A DNA stretch of 64,000 bases. Origin: Primula veris. Its lineage: Eukaryota; Streptophyta; Magnoliopsida; Ericales; Primulaceae. The stretch lies in the NCBI GenBank assembly GCA_963682055.1, contig OY821749.1:26853631-26917630 (forward strand), read 5' to 3'. The position numbers and the translations under genes were made by a program. Positions 1-11,499 of this stretch are shown here, one piece after another (the first letter of the stretch is position 1; every line of letters starts with the position of its first letter). Under the pieces are notes generated by a model. The model was given only the letters and a program-made list of their open reading frames with translations. It made no database searches and was not told the origin of the DNA.

Positions 1-905
1 TAAAATTGTAAAATTTTAAAAATAGTCCGATTATACCTTTATTCAAACAAACAACTAATGAGATTAGTTTTCGGGATTAGAAATACTATCATCATTTCTA
101 ATACTATTGTAATCCCGTTGGACTTATAATCCCGGGATTAAGAATCCTGCAACCCAACGAGACCCGAGTGTTTTGTAATCCTTCGGAAAGCAGTTTGATG
201 TTTTGTAATTGATTTTTATGTACAGACTTGCTCTTGTAATGAAGCAATCAACTATTTATATAAAAAAATAAAAATTGCAGTTGATTTATAAATAAGGATG
301 ATGTAATTTTTATTCTGTGTATGTTTTCTACGAACTACATACTTACTGTAGCATTTCACGGGAACGTCCATTCGAGTTAAAAACTGTATTTTAAAGAAAA
401 TGTATCATGTGAAGCAGCATGGAGAAATTTTTGGAAATGAATGAAATGAAATATATTCTCATGGACATAATTTTACGGAATTCTGTGTTGTCAAAACTGT
501 CTTGGAAAATGCATGAAATGAAATATTTGCTCATAAACATAAATTTTGAAGCAAACAGAAATTTACTGGGTAATTGTTACTTCGGAGCCGCAATTCTGAA
601 AGAAATTACCTAAACTAGATATGGCGTCAACAATTGGTTAAAATAAAGAAAACTCCATACTAGATGGGACTGAAAGTTAATGTAACCAAATAAATTAGAA
701 AACCATTATGTCATTAAAATGACTTCATTCAAACCACTAGCAGCTATATTAAAAACATAAAAAAAGTGATTCTCAATTTGAAAACATCATAGATGCCTTG
801 GATGGGGGATTGTAAGAGCATTCAAAAGGTGTGCTATTTGACTTGTATCATATTTAGTTCTTCTTCAGCTGCCTTTTTTCGCATGAAACACTCGAGTGAA
901 TCTAT
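1..905. other. Intergenic, AT-rich, no gene recognised
   Basis: No coding region can be supported here. Around 437-560 two imperfect direct copies of a segment with the core GAAATGAAATAT lie about 75 bp apart, which is probably a local duplication. Around 70-150 there are several short copies of GGGATTA/TAATCCC in both orientations, as in a decayed foldback element, but no clean ends were found. The stretch lies downstream of the minus-strand Lon-like pseudogene and shows no poly(T) run that would mark a retrocopy tail. Confidence 0.5.
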
Positions 906-1922
906 TTATGTAGCTGGTGAATCCCCATCTTGTTCGACAAGCAACTGATTAGATTCACGAAGCATTTGAAGAGCCATCCGCCAAAGAGAACTCTTGGATT
1001 TAACGCTCTCAATCTGCTTCTGAAGTTTCTGGATACCAATCTCTCTTATACAATGGTTATCGATTATTGCCGCAAGAAAAACATGTCTATCTTCAGACTC
1101 TGTTCCATATTCGTTTCGCATTAATTCCATATGAGGAGCATCCGTAACTTTGATCTTCTCAGGCTTATTTTCACGAGTTGGTTCTACTTCTTCCCGATCA
1201 TCTCTGCCAATGTGCATAATCTCATCAGCACCAACGGATACTACCTCCATTCTATCCATCAGTGGCTTACTAATGTTTTCCACAACATTTGCCGTACAAA
1301 TAAAAACGACCTTCGACAAATCTATAGGAAAACCAAGAAAGTGGTCTTCGAAGTTTGAATTTTGCTCTGGATCAAAAAGTTCCAACAAAGCACTTTCTGC
1401 TAATCCACACCCGAGCTTATCAATGTGACTGATCAGAACAAGAGGGTCAAAAGTCCCTACCTTTTTCAAGCACTGCACCAACTTGTCAGGCATTGCACGG
1501 ATATCTACTGGACGGCGTCCCTTGATTCTAGCCACATTCAATGATCCTTCAAAGGAAAACTCATAGAACTTACATTTCAAAACATGTGCAACTGAACCAG
1601 CAATGCTGTAGCTTGTGGATCCAGACAGCCCGGATAGACATATAATTTTCCCTTGTACAGTTTCTAATCGCTCTATTATTCTTGCTATAATTACACTGCT
1701 CGATTCATCACAGTCTTCCTTTATTATCTTATGTTTTACATCCAAATTTCCATCACTGACACTACCCCAAGGCATCCAACTCGACCAATTTAGATAATTG
1801 CGCGTCAAATTATATTCACTTGAACTGGAATCTAACAGCACAAGTTCGCCTTCTATTAGTTGCGTAACATGGGGTGGAGTATTCTGAAGCTTTTTTAGAT
1901 TTGTTGAAATGCTCTTTATGGT
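906..1922 (-). pseudogene. Lon protease-like pseudogene (AAA+ region only, intronless)
   Basis: The minus strand reads as one open frame that follows plant mitochondrial/peroxisomal Lon from just before the AAA+ module (PPHVTQ, then TRNYLNW and MPWG) through SALLELFDPEQN, FICTANV and DRMEV to the helical region IQKLQKQIE. Lon is an ATP-dependent protease. Here both ATPase motifs are gone: the P-loop normally GPPGVGKT reads GLSGSTSYS, and the Walker B acidic pair has become ISHIDKLG. The N-terminal substrate domain and the Ser-Lys protease domain are absent. The frame is open upstream of residue 1 of the longest ORF to a stop near 1923-1925, with Lon similarity but no ATG. The longest ORF itself begins with GTG (1839-1841). 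Plant LON genes have many introns and none is seen here, so a retrocopy is likely. A short expressed protein is possible, but an active Lon is not. Confidence 0.85.
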
Positions 1923-2841
1923 TCAATTCGGGTTTTTTGAGTTTATGCTGGTGTATAGCCGTTGGGGTTTACTCGGTACTATGCTTATGAGGAGATTTTC
2001 TAAGAACCTGAATTTTCGTAGTAAAATATCGTGGTAAAGAGAAGTGAAGTATCACACATCGCCTAGATATGTAGTATCTATATATATGGTATATAAGGTA
2101 TGAGTATCCTTCTTCTTATCACCAAATCTTTTAAAGTCGTGCGGCCCAAAAAGCAAGCACGAAATTGGGCCAAAGCGGACAATATTGATGGTAAGAACTA
2201 AATGTTGACGGTCTGATCGGAGAACCGGATCGTTACAGATTTTCTCTAAAGTAAGTTTCACTTATTTTTATATTGCTTGTGCGAGTCTCATTCAAAGGTT
2301 TAGGTGGGTGAAAGGTACAGTTGCTACATGGTGCACTGCGCCATATCTTACAAGCAAAAAAGACATTCTGGTGAATTTGTCAAGATTTGAAATAGAATTA
2401 AGCCTCTTTGTTACTTTAATTCTCTTGTAGTTTTTGTTTCTTATAGGATCCTAATTGGGGTTTTGTTGCTAGTTTAAGTCGTGTAAAAAGATATTGTAGT
2501 TTGAGGATTATGGTTGTCAAAATAGCTCGATTTAGATCACTTTAATCTGGGTGATATAAGATGAGTTATAAGGTTAGAAAGACATAAAGAGAAATAAGAG
2601 CTTTTGAGCTTATTTCCTTGATATTCTTGCTTTTCTTGATATAACTTTTATTAGCAATTTTTTTCCATTCTACAGCTGTAGGGTTCAATTGTAGTTGAGA
2701 GTTTTGAATTATTTGTGTTTTTTCATCGATTTTGTATAATAATGATCACCATGACTCTTGTCTCATGGATGAATTACTTATTTGTTAATAAATTTAACTC
2801 GTTACTTTAAAAAAAACATGAGGCGGACACTTGTCCTTGAT
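1923..2841. other. Intergenic; possible decayed LTR fragment
   Basis: No gene is recognised. Around 2085-2200 there is a TATATAA-like string followed by CTTTTAAAGTCGTGCGGCCC and AAAGCGGACAATATT, wording I associate with eroded plant LTRs. No second LTR, primer-binding site or target duplication is visible, so this remains a weak reading. The rest is AT-rich DNA without structure. Confidence 0.3.
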
Positions 2842-3220
2842 TAATTTAATTCATTCTATACACTTGGCAGAAAGTGTGTCTGTATCATCGAGCTCTAGCC
2901 CAATTTGCTTCCTCATAACGTTAACTTGCTCATCCACCGAATAAAGGTGCTGCCCACGACTTATGATATCTTCAAGTGCTTTCGGGTAATTTTTTTTGAA
3001 TCCTACTCGTTTCAAGTCCTTTTTTTACCAAGTCCAGAGTGACGTTTAACTGCCGACACGCCACGAAGTAATATGTGGGATGAAAAATGGTACGGTTCTG
3101 ATGTCGTATTTCACTCGTATCAAAAGAATGCACGAATTGACGGTGAAATGGCGGGAAAGAGACACTAGCATTTAAATCCCTTAAAACATGGAAATATTTC
3201 ACGATATAATTATCCCACAT
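2842..3220 (-). pseudogene. Frameshifted coding-like remnant, family unknown
   Basis: On the minus strand an ATG-led frame (start at 3220) reads into VACRQLNVTLDLVKKGL, then stops resembling protein at an A-run near 2992-2999. The adjacent frame continues as KRVGFKKNYPKALEDIISR and VDEQVNVMRKQIGLELDD to a TGA near 2846. The charged, helical composition and the smooth continuation across one frameshift suggest the eroded end of a real gene or transposon protein. I do not recognise the family. It could also be chance. Confidence 0.25.
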
Positions 3221-6200
3221 ATATCATCTGTGGGGCGGTCTGTATGTATAGTGCTATGTGCGAGTAGCATTACTGTATTTATATTTGCTATAATTTCTCA
3301 ATCTCCCCCTTAGAATACTAGATATATATTCTATACCAAGTGAAATATTTTAATTACATGGCAATCCATTCTGTAAAAAATCATTACCAAATTGGCTATA
3401 CAAATGCATAAATTATCACGTGAATTAATAAAGGGAGATTTGGTGTAATATATTATATATCGCACAAAATATGGCAACAGAAATACTACATCCCTTGACA
3501 TAGGGAATTTATTTCCTTAATATTTGGTTTCTCATTATTGACAAACCTTGTAGTTTATAAAAGACGAATCAATAATTCTCGTCAGCTCAAACTCTCTTTC
3601 TAAGGATTTACATATAAAATGTCTAATAGCTAGAGACGGAAATATTGATGACTTTCTTATATGGATATTAGGATATATGCCCACTCCCAACGTGTACGTT
3701 CTTCTTACGATTATAGATGGACGACCAAATATCGGTTTAACTAGCATCTTACTTATGAAATAACAACAGTGTTTATATCGGATAAGACACATATATCTTG
3801 ATCATTTCTCTCAAGAATTATTTATGAAAACTTTATCCTACTTACTACCATGGAGGTGTAACACCTGATTAAGAACTTTTTTTAGAACATTTCAAACCTA
3901 TTCTCCTCTCGTGGAGTTCTAAAACAAGTACTTTTGTATGTCATGAGTGAGTTTTATGTTTTTTTTAACAATAATGCTACTAGTACTTGCTTGTATGACC
4001 ATCTTATTCTAGGGGACCCAAATTGACTTATTGATCCATACGACTTGTTTTTCCAAGTCGTTCTATTGTCTCATTATGAAAAATATCTTACAATAATACA
4101 TACTTTCCGGTTTCATTTGTTTGAATGAATGAATTAGTTTGACACAAAGAGCTATGCCATGTCAACTATTACTTACCAACTTTGAATTTAATTGTTTACC
4201 TACACAAAAAGGCATGCCATGTTGCAATGTCAACTCTAAAATTTAGAATCGTCGTTATTTTGAGCTCTACGTATCAGTTTGAAGTGGCCCACTTTCCTCT
4301 AGCTAGTTCAATTTTATTTTTTTTTTCTTGGTCGATGAAGTATGGTGTAGTGACACAACTAAATGTTATGATAGTTGAATAGAATTATGTGATTGATGCA
4401 GCAAACTACATTTTAAGGAGATTAAATGTCAAAAAAAATATTCAAACAGTAGGAGATAATTATGTTGGATTTCTTATTCCTTTAGAGAGGAATATATGAA
4501 TAAGCTAAAATGAAAGTCCAAACAATTAAATACGAAACAACTTATTATAATGCTACAAAGTTACTTAAGTAATTAGCTAGAACTTAGAAGGCTAGTTTGT
4601 TCTAAATTTTATGGTTACTCTGAAGATTATTGGTAACTATATAACTCGTCACATTTCTTGTTTTATTTTCCTTGATTACAATTAAAACTCTACATTATCG
4701 AACAGTTATACAAGTATTTTCCCAACAGCCAATCATGGGATAGTTAAAAAACCATATCATATATATGTGGTTCGGTATATGTTCACTTTGAGATTCCTAT
4801 ATCTTCAAACAATCATTATGCCACATATACAATTACTAATAGTGGTTGGCATTCGATATCTGGTTTCATGGATTCGTGAGAAGCACTCATCATATTTATT
4901 TTTTATTAATTAAGGCGAGGTATTTTTTTTACAACACAGTTAAAAACTTTTTATCGCTTTCATCTCTCTGGATTGCCTTGTCAGCCATGACACATTCAAT
5001 TAATTACTTCTGCTGTACCACTCGAGGCTTGTCGGGACGATCGCTGGTATAAATGTACGTTGTTGAACCAATTTGGTTCCTATTGGAATTTTTGCTTAAC
5101 AGTTTAATTTGGTAAAAGAAACGAGCCGTATTTTGTCCCCTTCTTCAAGCCATTGGATCAGGATTTTTTTTGTCTCATCTCACTTTCTTTCATTCCATGT
5201 AATGACTTGTAATATTCAAATGCGCAATGGTTTCGGAGGATCCACGCAAGTCCATGTCCTCTTGAAGAGTTTGAAGGCTCAAATGAGTATTCACGATATC
5301 CATCTTTGTCATTTCCTGTTTGTCGATCGAACACCAATAGTTTGAGGGCTTGCTTAAAGATGCAAAGTTTTCTTTAAATAATAAAAGTTTCATGCAGTCC
5401 AAGAAAGAAAATTATAATTCTTTAAGATCGAGAAAATAATTAGAGGACCGTTTGTTTTCTAATTGTTAAATTCTTTGGGTTCTCCAAAACAATATAAGCC
5501 ATGACTTATATATGCGTTGAATATAGAATGTATATTATCGCGTTGAATATAAACTAAAGGTGGTGTTGTTCTACCACAAATGTTTCCAAATTAAATTTAA
5601 TTTGAGACTTATACACGTTGCCTAGCTAGCTTGTGCAACTTACCGGGGGAAAGAAAAAACTAGCTTGTGCAACTTCTATAAATCATTATCAGTAGGTATA
5701 GTTAGATGAAAACTTATTTGTCCCTATTTATAATCGATCTATGGCTGATTCCTTCTGATTTAAATACTTGGCAGCTCAAATGCCTGAAAATTGAGATAAA
5801 TGCCTACTGATCAGACCTTTCCTCTAAACTGTCACTATTTTAGATTAAAAAAATTCTGCTGTTAATTTAAGATATATAAAAAATAAAATAAAATAAAAAA
5901 ACTCGACAGGTTGACGTGTGACGAATTTTATTATCATAACCGGGGCCGAGTTTGGGATGATAAATTGATAATGAATGTAAGACTGAATCAATGATATTGA
6001 AAAATTAGTCGTCCTTAATGAAAGAACCTTGCGGTTGTACTTTGTATATATTAAATATTAACGAGATGTACAATTGTACAAACAATTAAGTACGGAGTGG
6101 GAAGCCTTGATCATTTCTCATATGTATACGTGGTGCCGTCTTGTTTTATTTTTTTGGCCGTCTTATTAATAAATTAAAACATGTAGTACTTTATAGGGTT

Positions 6201-7136
6201 CAAGATTGCGATATTTAATTGCATAAGCTACTCTTTATTAGGATGAAAAGTCAAGTAACACCATATAGTATTTTTTATTTTTTTTTGAAACAATCCATAT
6301 AGTATGTGTGATTTGCATGTAACCCATTACGGCATTACCCATACGTTTTTCGATTTTTCTTACAGATGACTAAATGAGCTCCATATTCCATCAGAATTTT
6401 CTTAATCAAGCCCTGTACATAATTTCGAAATGACACGGAACTGTGCTTGATGATACATGCTGGATAAATTTTTAACTAATCGTTGTGTACGAGCTAAGAC
6501 AATACATACATTGCAAATATTCCAGTGTAGATTTACATAAATTTTGCATTTTTTTTATTTTTTATTTAAATGGTGGGAAAAATCCATATTTTTATTTTAT
6601 TAATTGGAGAAATAAAAATGTGGATGAAAAACCCAACAAAACAAAAAAGTAAAGTAGCATCCTCAAAGAGGAGAAGTGCGAAATAAAAATATATTGCAAT
6701 AATTAGAAAACTAAGGGAATTAATACTTGGGAGAAAATAATTTCTTCCTCATTGTAATTTGTAAGAGATAAATTTTGCATTAAAACTTGTTATTCTATTA
6801 TAATAAGATGTGTTATCTTCGGTGTTCATGTTATGCTCAAATGAATGTCCTTTTAGTAGCTCTTCTATGCGTATGTATGTATTTATAGAATACACGTAAT
6901 AAAGATTAAATTCCAATATTCCAATAGGAGCACCAAGTGTAATGTTTTGTATACTCATGAGGGCTAATTGCAACGAATCGAAACATATAGTGTTCTAGAA
7001 ATGATATTAATTAAAAAATACATATGTACATATTGCTGGTTTTGTTCACTACCATATACTATCAATAAGTCAAATAAGAAGATTCGTCTAAGACAGAAAA
7101 TAAAAACCTATATGGACACATATTATAAGCTCCCAT
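3221..7136. other. Intergenic, AT-rich, no gene recognised
   Basis: Several short ORFs occur, but none has a recognisable domain or credible start context. The stretch contains many A/T homopolymers (for example near 4313-4326 and 6270-6290). It has no clear inverted or direct repeats with target duplications. The last few hundred bases form the upstream region of the SAUR gene. No TGTCTC-type auxin response element was seen close to it. Confidence 0.5.
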
Positions 7137-7143
7137 TATAAAT
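7137..7143 (+). promoter_or_regulatory. TATA box of the SAUR gene
   Basis: TATAAAT lies 80 bp before the SAUR start codon. That leaves room for transcription to begin around 7165-7175 in the pyrimidine-rich stretch TTTCTCTCCCCCC and gives a 5' UTR of about 50 nt, typical for SAUR genes. Confidence 0.55.
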
Positions 7144-7222
7144 ATTTCACAATCCCATCTTTCTCTCCCCCCACACAACAAAGTAAACTCAAAAAGAGTA
7201 CTATTCCGTTTCTAAAAAAAAA

Positions 7223-7603
7223 ATGTTGGGGAAAAAGATTAGTTCGGTTAAGAGACTAGCCAAAAGAGTGAAGGTTATAAGAAAAAAAGAGGCTTCCCAA
7301 TATGAGAGTTTGCTTGTGAGAGAATGTGAAGGGAAGGATGGGTCGGGATCACCTCCAACACCTACCGGTTTCATCAGGGTGTATGTAGGTGAAGAGAGGC
7401 GTCGTTTTGTGATTCCGATGGGGTATTTATCTCACCCTTTGTGTAAGATTTTATTGGAGAAAGCATATGATGAGTTTGGGTTTGAGCAACAAAGTGGGCT
7501 AGTTGTACCTTGTAGTGTGGCTGCTTTTCAAGAGGTCGTTATTGCTATGGAGTCTTCCCATGGGAAATTTGATTTTAGTCACTTAGTTGAGGAGTTTATA
7601 TGA
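7223..7603 (+). CDS. SAUR family protein (small auxin up RNA)
   Basis: This is an intact single-exon ORF of 126 residues, the usual length and structure of SAUR genes. SAUR proteins are short-lived regulators; several are known to inhibit PP2C-D phosphatases and so activate plasma-membrane H+-ATPases during cell expansion. The basic N-terminus (residues 1-25, rich in K and R) is followed by a linker. The conserved SAUR core runs from about residue 48 to 115: GFIRVYVGEERRRFVIPMGY, then LSHPLCKILLEKAYDEFGF, then the C-terminal VVPCSVAAFQEVV. The start is the first ATG after a TATA box and an A-rich leader. No introns, frameshifts or tandem SAUR neighbours are seen, although SAURs often cluster. 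The subgroup (SAUR71/72-like is possible) cannot be fixed without alignment. Confidence 0.93.
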   Translation: MLGKKISSVKRLAKRVKVIRKKEASQYESLLVRECEGKDGSGSPPTPTGFIRVYVGEERRRFVIPMGYLSHPLCKILLEKAYDEFGFEQQSGLVVPCSVAAFQEVVIAMESSHGKFDFSHLVEEFI

Positions 7604-8674
7604 TACTGATATACACACACATGTATTTGTATATGTACATTTGTGTTAGAGAGTCTTTCTTTAGGTGACTCCTCTTCGAAGTCTTTTTCTTTTTTGTAAG
7701 GTTTACAGTATGTTAGTAGATGTGGTATATTAAGGCAACATCATCGACTTTTCTTAAACTTGGAATTTAGAAGGCATGTGTACTCTCTAGTTTATTAGTC
7801 CTTGTTTGATGTTTTATAGACAAGTTTTGTTCTTATTCAAGAGAGCCTTAATTCCTAATGACTAGTTGACTACCTAATCTCAATTTTTAGATCTTTTTGT
7901 CACTTAATTGACATAAACATTGCAATATAAAGCCTTTATTCCCAAGTAATATTACTAGAAAATGAACTATATATATATATATAAACTCGGCGCATTAAAA
8001 TAAGAATGATTATAGAGTGTTGCTTATGATGGGTAAAGATGGGAGAATTAAAATGAGATTGATTATAGATTGTTGCTTATAATGGGTAAAGTCAAAGATA
8101 ATGGCTTTCTAGGTTTGTTGAGTAATTTGTAATTCGCATGTAAAGTCGACAAACATTCTCTGTACGTATCTCTATTTCGTGTTTCTCTTATCCGGAACAC
8201 ATATGCCTCCTTTTTAGTGATGGTTCCTTTAAGTAAGGTTTTTTAGGGTATACAGAAAGTAAGAAATAATGATACCGTAAATACAAGTATGTTGTTTGGG
8301 TACATTAAAGGTAGCATCTCATTTTAATTTTTCCTTCATAAAAGTATATTTTTCATTTAATTTACACAACCACCAGCTATTTTTTTTTATCAGTAATTCT
8401 CCTTTTTTTTTTTTTTTTTTTTTGAGTAAAGGGCCTGCCTTCTTATTAATAAAGGTAACCAAAGTTAATATATGCGTCATACCTCTGTGTTAGCAATTCC
8501 GGCCAAAATCCAGTAGAAATACGATAGAAGTAGGTTTAATAGGATGATCTAAATATAATAAAGCCCTACACTATGTTAAGAGGGGAAAAAAGATGAGAGT
8601 GAGCTTAAAAACAAATTGAGCTCTACATAAATCTAAAAAATTGTGTCTAACGAAACATTCATTTCTCCCTATAA
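7604..8674. other. Intergenic region downstream of SAUR
   Basis: It holds the SAUR 3' UTR, including CATTTGTGTT near 7638, only weakly reminiscent of the DST instability element. Around 7985-8095 an imperfect direct repeat (TAAAATRAGAWTGATTATAGA followed by TTGCTTATRATGGGTAAAG, two copies about 55 bp apart) is present. A T-run of about 20 lies at 8403-8423. No gene is seen. Confidence 0.5.
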
Positions 8675-8835
8675 CACTACAAAAAAATACCCAAACAGCG
8701 ACGGAATTAGTGACGGTATTTTTTGTTACGAGCTTATTAGCGACGGTTTTTGTGACGACTTTGTGACAGTTTAGTTAATTTGCGACAGATTTGTGACAGC
8801 TTTTTAAATTAACGACAGGCTTGTGACAGCTTTTG
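8675..8835 (+). mobile_element. End of a CACTA (En/Spm) transposon with subterminal repeats
   Basis: CACTACAAAAAAATACCC matches the CACTA-family terminal inverted repeat. It is followed at once by a run of short subterminal motifs (GCGACGG, GTGACGG, GTGACGAC and four copies of TTGTGACAG or close variants), the arrangement to which CACTA transposases bind. No matching TTTTTTGTAGTG end was found on the right, so this is a truncated end or a remnant with an eroded partner. No transposase gene is nearby. Confidence 0.65.
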
Positions 8836-10651
8836 ACTCTCATTAAATTAAACATTATTTTATAGTAAACCCCTAACCTTTTAATGACATCATTAGTTCT
8901 CAACATATACAACCTTCTTTAAAAAAAAAAAAACATATAAACAACCTTAATTTTCAATCTTCTTTTAACTACTATTACTCAAAAGTACATTTTTGACCTA
9001 AAAAGAAAAGATGTCTTTTATTAAACTTAAAAGGCTAAACAAAACAAGATTAGGACCCTGATTTTTTTTTTATCAGTATGTAAATCTCAAAATTTTCTTA
9101 CTCGGTGATGTCGTATATTTATGAACCGACAACTAGTAAAATCCCTACATATATATTTATCAGTACAAAATTAATGTCAATCTGTGGGACAAGTATTCGA
9201 AGTTAAAGGATCAGTAGACTAGTGCTTAGAAAGAAAAGAAAAAATAAATACACGGTATACACTAGTTTGGAAAAATTATGGCAACCCAAGTGATCTTTAA
9301 AACGAACTATAACTCAAAGAATTTGGAACCAAAGGTCAAAATCTTTTAAGTAAAAAAATTGGCAATAGTCATGCTCAAAGTCGTAATTTGTAACATGGAT
9401 TGTACCATGAACAAGAACCCAAGATAAAGGTATTGGTATACACTAAATAGTGTCACAACTCACAAGTAGATTGACCCAGCTTTGAAAACTTATTACTTAC
9501 TATTAAACAATAAAAGGTGTAATATATTTTGGAAGCTGAAAGCCTGAAAGTGCTGTTTGATGTAACAAGTGGTCTTAACTCGTAATCGAGAATTAGCTGG
9601 AATATGGGTGAAATTCTGAATACAAGGCTTTGACATTATAAAATATTGAGTCACTATCTGAGGGAGCCATTTGTGACTTGACATGTTTCTAAGTTTTGGT
9701 AATATTCAGGGAACTAATTTAATAGCCTTAAACTTTTAAATTGTAGCAAATCATTTGAGACCTGACAATATTAGTTGGCAGTTCTTCATGGTATCTTTTT
9801 TCATTAGTTCTTTTCCTCTCTCTTGGAGGAAATTCTTATAAAAAAGCTACCGATTTGAAACACACACACGATGATTGGAGTAATTGATGTTTGGTATCGT
9901 CTTTGATCTTTATTTAATCAAGTTAATTAATAATTAATCAACGTGAGACTTGTTGGTACGTATAACCACTTAGTGTTTAATTAATCAACGTCCGATTCAT
10001 TCCCATATACATATGGAGCATATATACCTATTTAAGTACAGGACCTAATTATGGGTAGGCTGTGGACTAATTAGTAGTACTTTGACTTCTATGACAAATT
10101 TTACAAGAAGTTACCAAGATATCTACTTGGCATAATAAAGTATCTAATTAATTGGAATTAGTACTCTTGAATTTGTGACAAATATTGTTTAAGTGGACAA
10201 AGAAGGTCAAACTTGTACCCAATTTTCTCTGTATTTAGTTTTCAATCAAGTAAACTAGTTTACTTGGGAGGACAAAGAAGTAAAAGTCATTCATTACTGA
10301 TACGAATTTTATTGGGGTTGAAAAGCCAAAGCAACCAGCCAAAAATCCAATACAATACCAATTTATTCATTAGTACTTGCAAGCTAAACAAACACAAGTA
10401 ATTACTTCTTTAAAAATTTCAACACCTCTAATCTGCCGTAACCTAAACAAATCTGGTAAAAGGTTCAAATTAACAAATAAAATAATTATGTTTTCCAACT
10501 TGCTGGAATCATGTACACCTAAATACGAGGGAGAAGATTTTTACTTCGATTTGTATTTGTAAATATCACAGGGTGAGCTAATACAAATGAACGCAAAATG
10601 TAGTCTAAAACTATGATTGATAAGTTCCAAACTAAAAGTTTCTTTGGATGA
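8836..10651. other. Intergenic, AT-rich, no gene recognised
   Basis: Only short ORFs without recognisable domains. The body of the CACTA remnant may extend some way into this stretch. A short direct repeat containing TTAATTAATCAACGT occurs near 9920-9990. No RNA gene was found. Confidence 0.45.
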
Positions 10652-11028
10652 ATTAAATCCAGGCCCGACCCTATTATTTAGTCAACTAATCTTTAAAAAA
10701 AATATTTAAAAAAAGCATCTTTTTTAACTAAAAATTAAATGCAAAACGATGTATAACAAAATAAACAACTAATAGGATGTGTATTATAATAGCTCAGTTG
10801 GTTATGGTTATAAGTTATACATTTACTAAGGTTATGAATGGGATTCGAACTTGTGACCACTAGGTGTAGAGCGGTAGTATATCCACTGCGCTATATCATA
10901 TCTAATTCTAAATGTGCTTTATATATAATACATAAAGAATTGTTTAAAAATTTTGGCGCCTTTTAACCGGCTGGCACCTAAGCTGAGAGGCTGTTGTAGC
11001 TGACGTCAGGGTCGGCCCTGAGTAGATC
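10652..11028. mobile_element. hAT-type MITE with degenerate 8-bp target duplication
   Basis: The left end CAGGCCCGACCCT (10660) and the right end, read on the other strand, CAGGGCCGACCCTG (11020) form terminal inverted repeats of the plant hAT type. The flanks ATTAAATC (10652-10659) and AGTAGATC (11021-11028) agree at 6 of 8 positions, as expected of an old 8-bp duplication. The element is 361 bp long and non-coding. A tRNA-like segment sits inside it. Confidence 0.65.
10788..10900 (-). repeat. tRNA-like segment (SINE head or captured tRNA remnant)
   Basis: Reading the minus strand, TAGCGCAGTGG (10893-10883) matches a pol III A box. AAGTTCGAATCCC (10853-10841) matches a B box about 30 bp further on, as in a tRNA or a tRNA-derived SINE. 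On the plus strand another A box, TAGCTCAGTTGG (10790-10801), lies upstream of the near-palindromic TTCGAA. No cloverleaf with paired acceptor ends forms, so this is not a working tRNA gene. Confidence 0.45.
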
Positions 11029-11340
11029 AATTACAACTTCTATTTTCGACTCGAAAATTACTTATTTTAAAATGAAATATTTTTGTTAAACGAACAATTT
11101 CCCAAAAAGAACTATTTTCCAATTACAAGGAAAATTGCGGCAAGGGTCGAGAATCACATTGAGTCGCTCTACGTTCACACCTTCATACGCCCTTTGTGAG
11201 AGAAGTGAGTACGAAAATCCTATAAACAATAACTGTAATTAAATTTGGCTTCAGTGTGAGAGTGTAATCTCGAGACTAAACAAGTTTTTTTTTGTTTACC
11301 GGGCCTAAATCTGTATTCAAATAATGGACCTTGATTTTAT
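11029..11340. other. Intergenic spacer upstream of snRNP G
   Basis: AT-rich DNA between the hAT MITE and the snRNP G promoter motifs. Nothing further is recognised. Confidence 0.4.
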
Positions 11341-11439
11341 TGGGCTTTGATAAAATGCCCAAATATGCCCCAAAAATAATAATAAAAATCAAATAAACAA
11401 AAGGCCCAGTTTTATCATCTATACAAACTTGTAGGGTTT
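11341..11439 (+). promoter_or_regulatory. Site II motifs plus telo-box in the snRNP G promoter
   Basis: TGGGCT (11341-11346) and GGCCCA (11403-11408, TGGGCC on the minus strand) are site II elements bound by TCP factors. TAGGGTTT (11432-11439) is a telo-box. This pair is typical of promoters of ribosomal-protein and other growth-linked housekeeping genes and fits a spliceosomal core gene. The telo-box lies 61 bp before the ATG, next to a CT-rich leader. Confidence 0.6.
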
Positions 11440-11499
11440 TAGACTCTTTGAAGAAAAAAAATCACTCTCCTCTCTCTCTCTCCCTCTCTAGATTTCATC

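Noticed and set aside
4846..5402. Overlapping ORFs of 68-78 codons on both strands in the left intergenic region
   Set aside because: No recognisable motif, no consistent frame and no promoter context.
10790..10893. Functional tRNA gene
   Set aside because: A and B boxes are present, but the ends do not pair into an acceptor stem and no anticodon arm can be placed.
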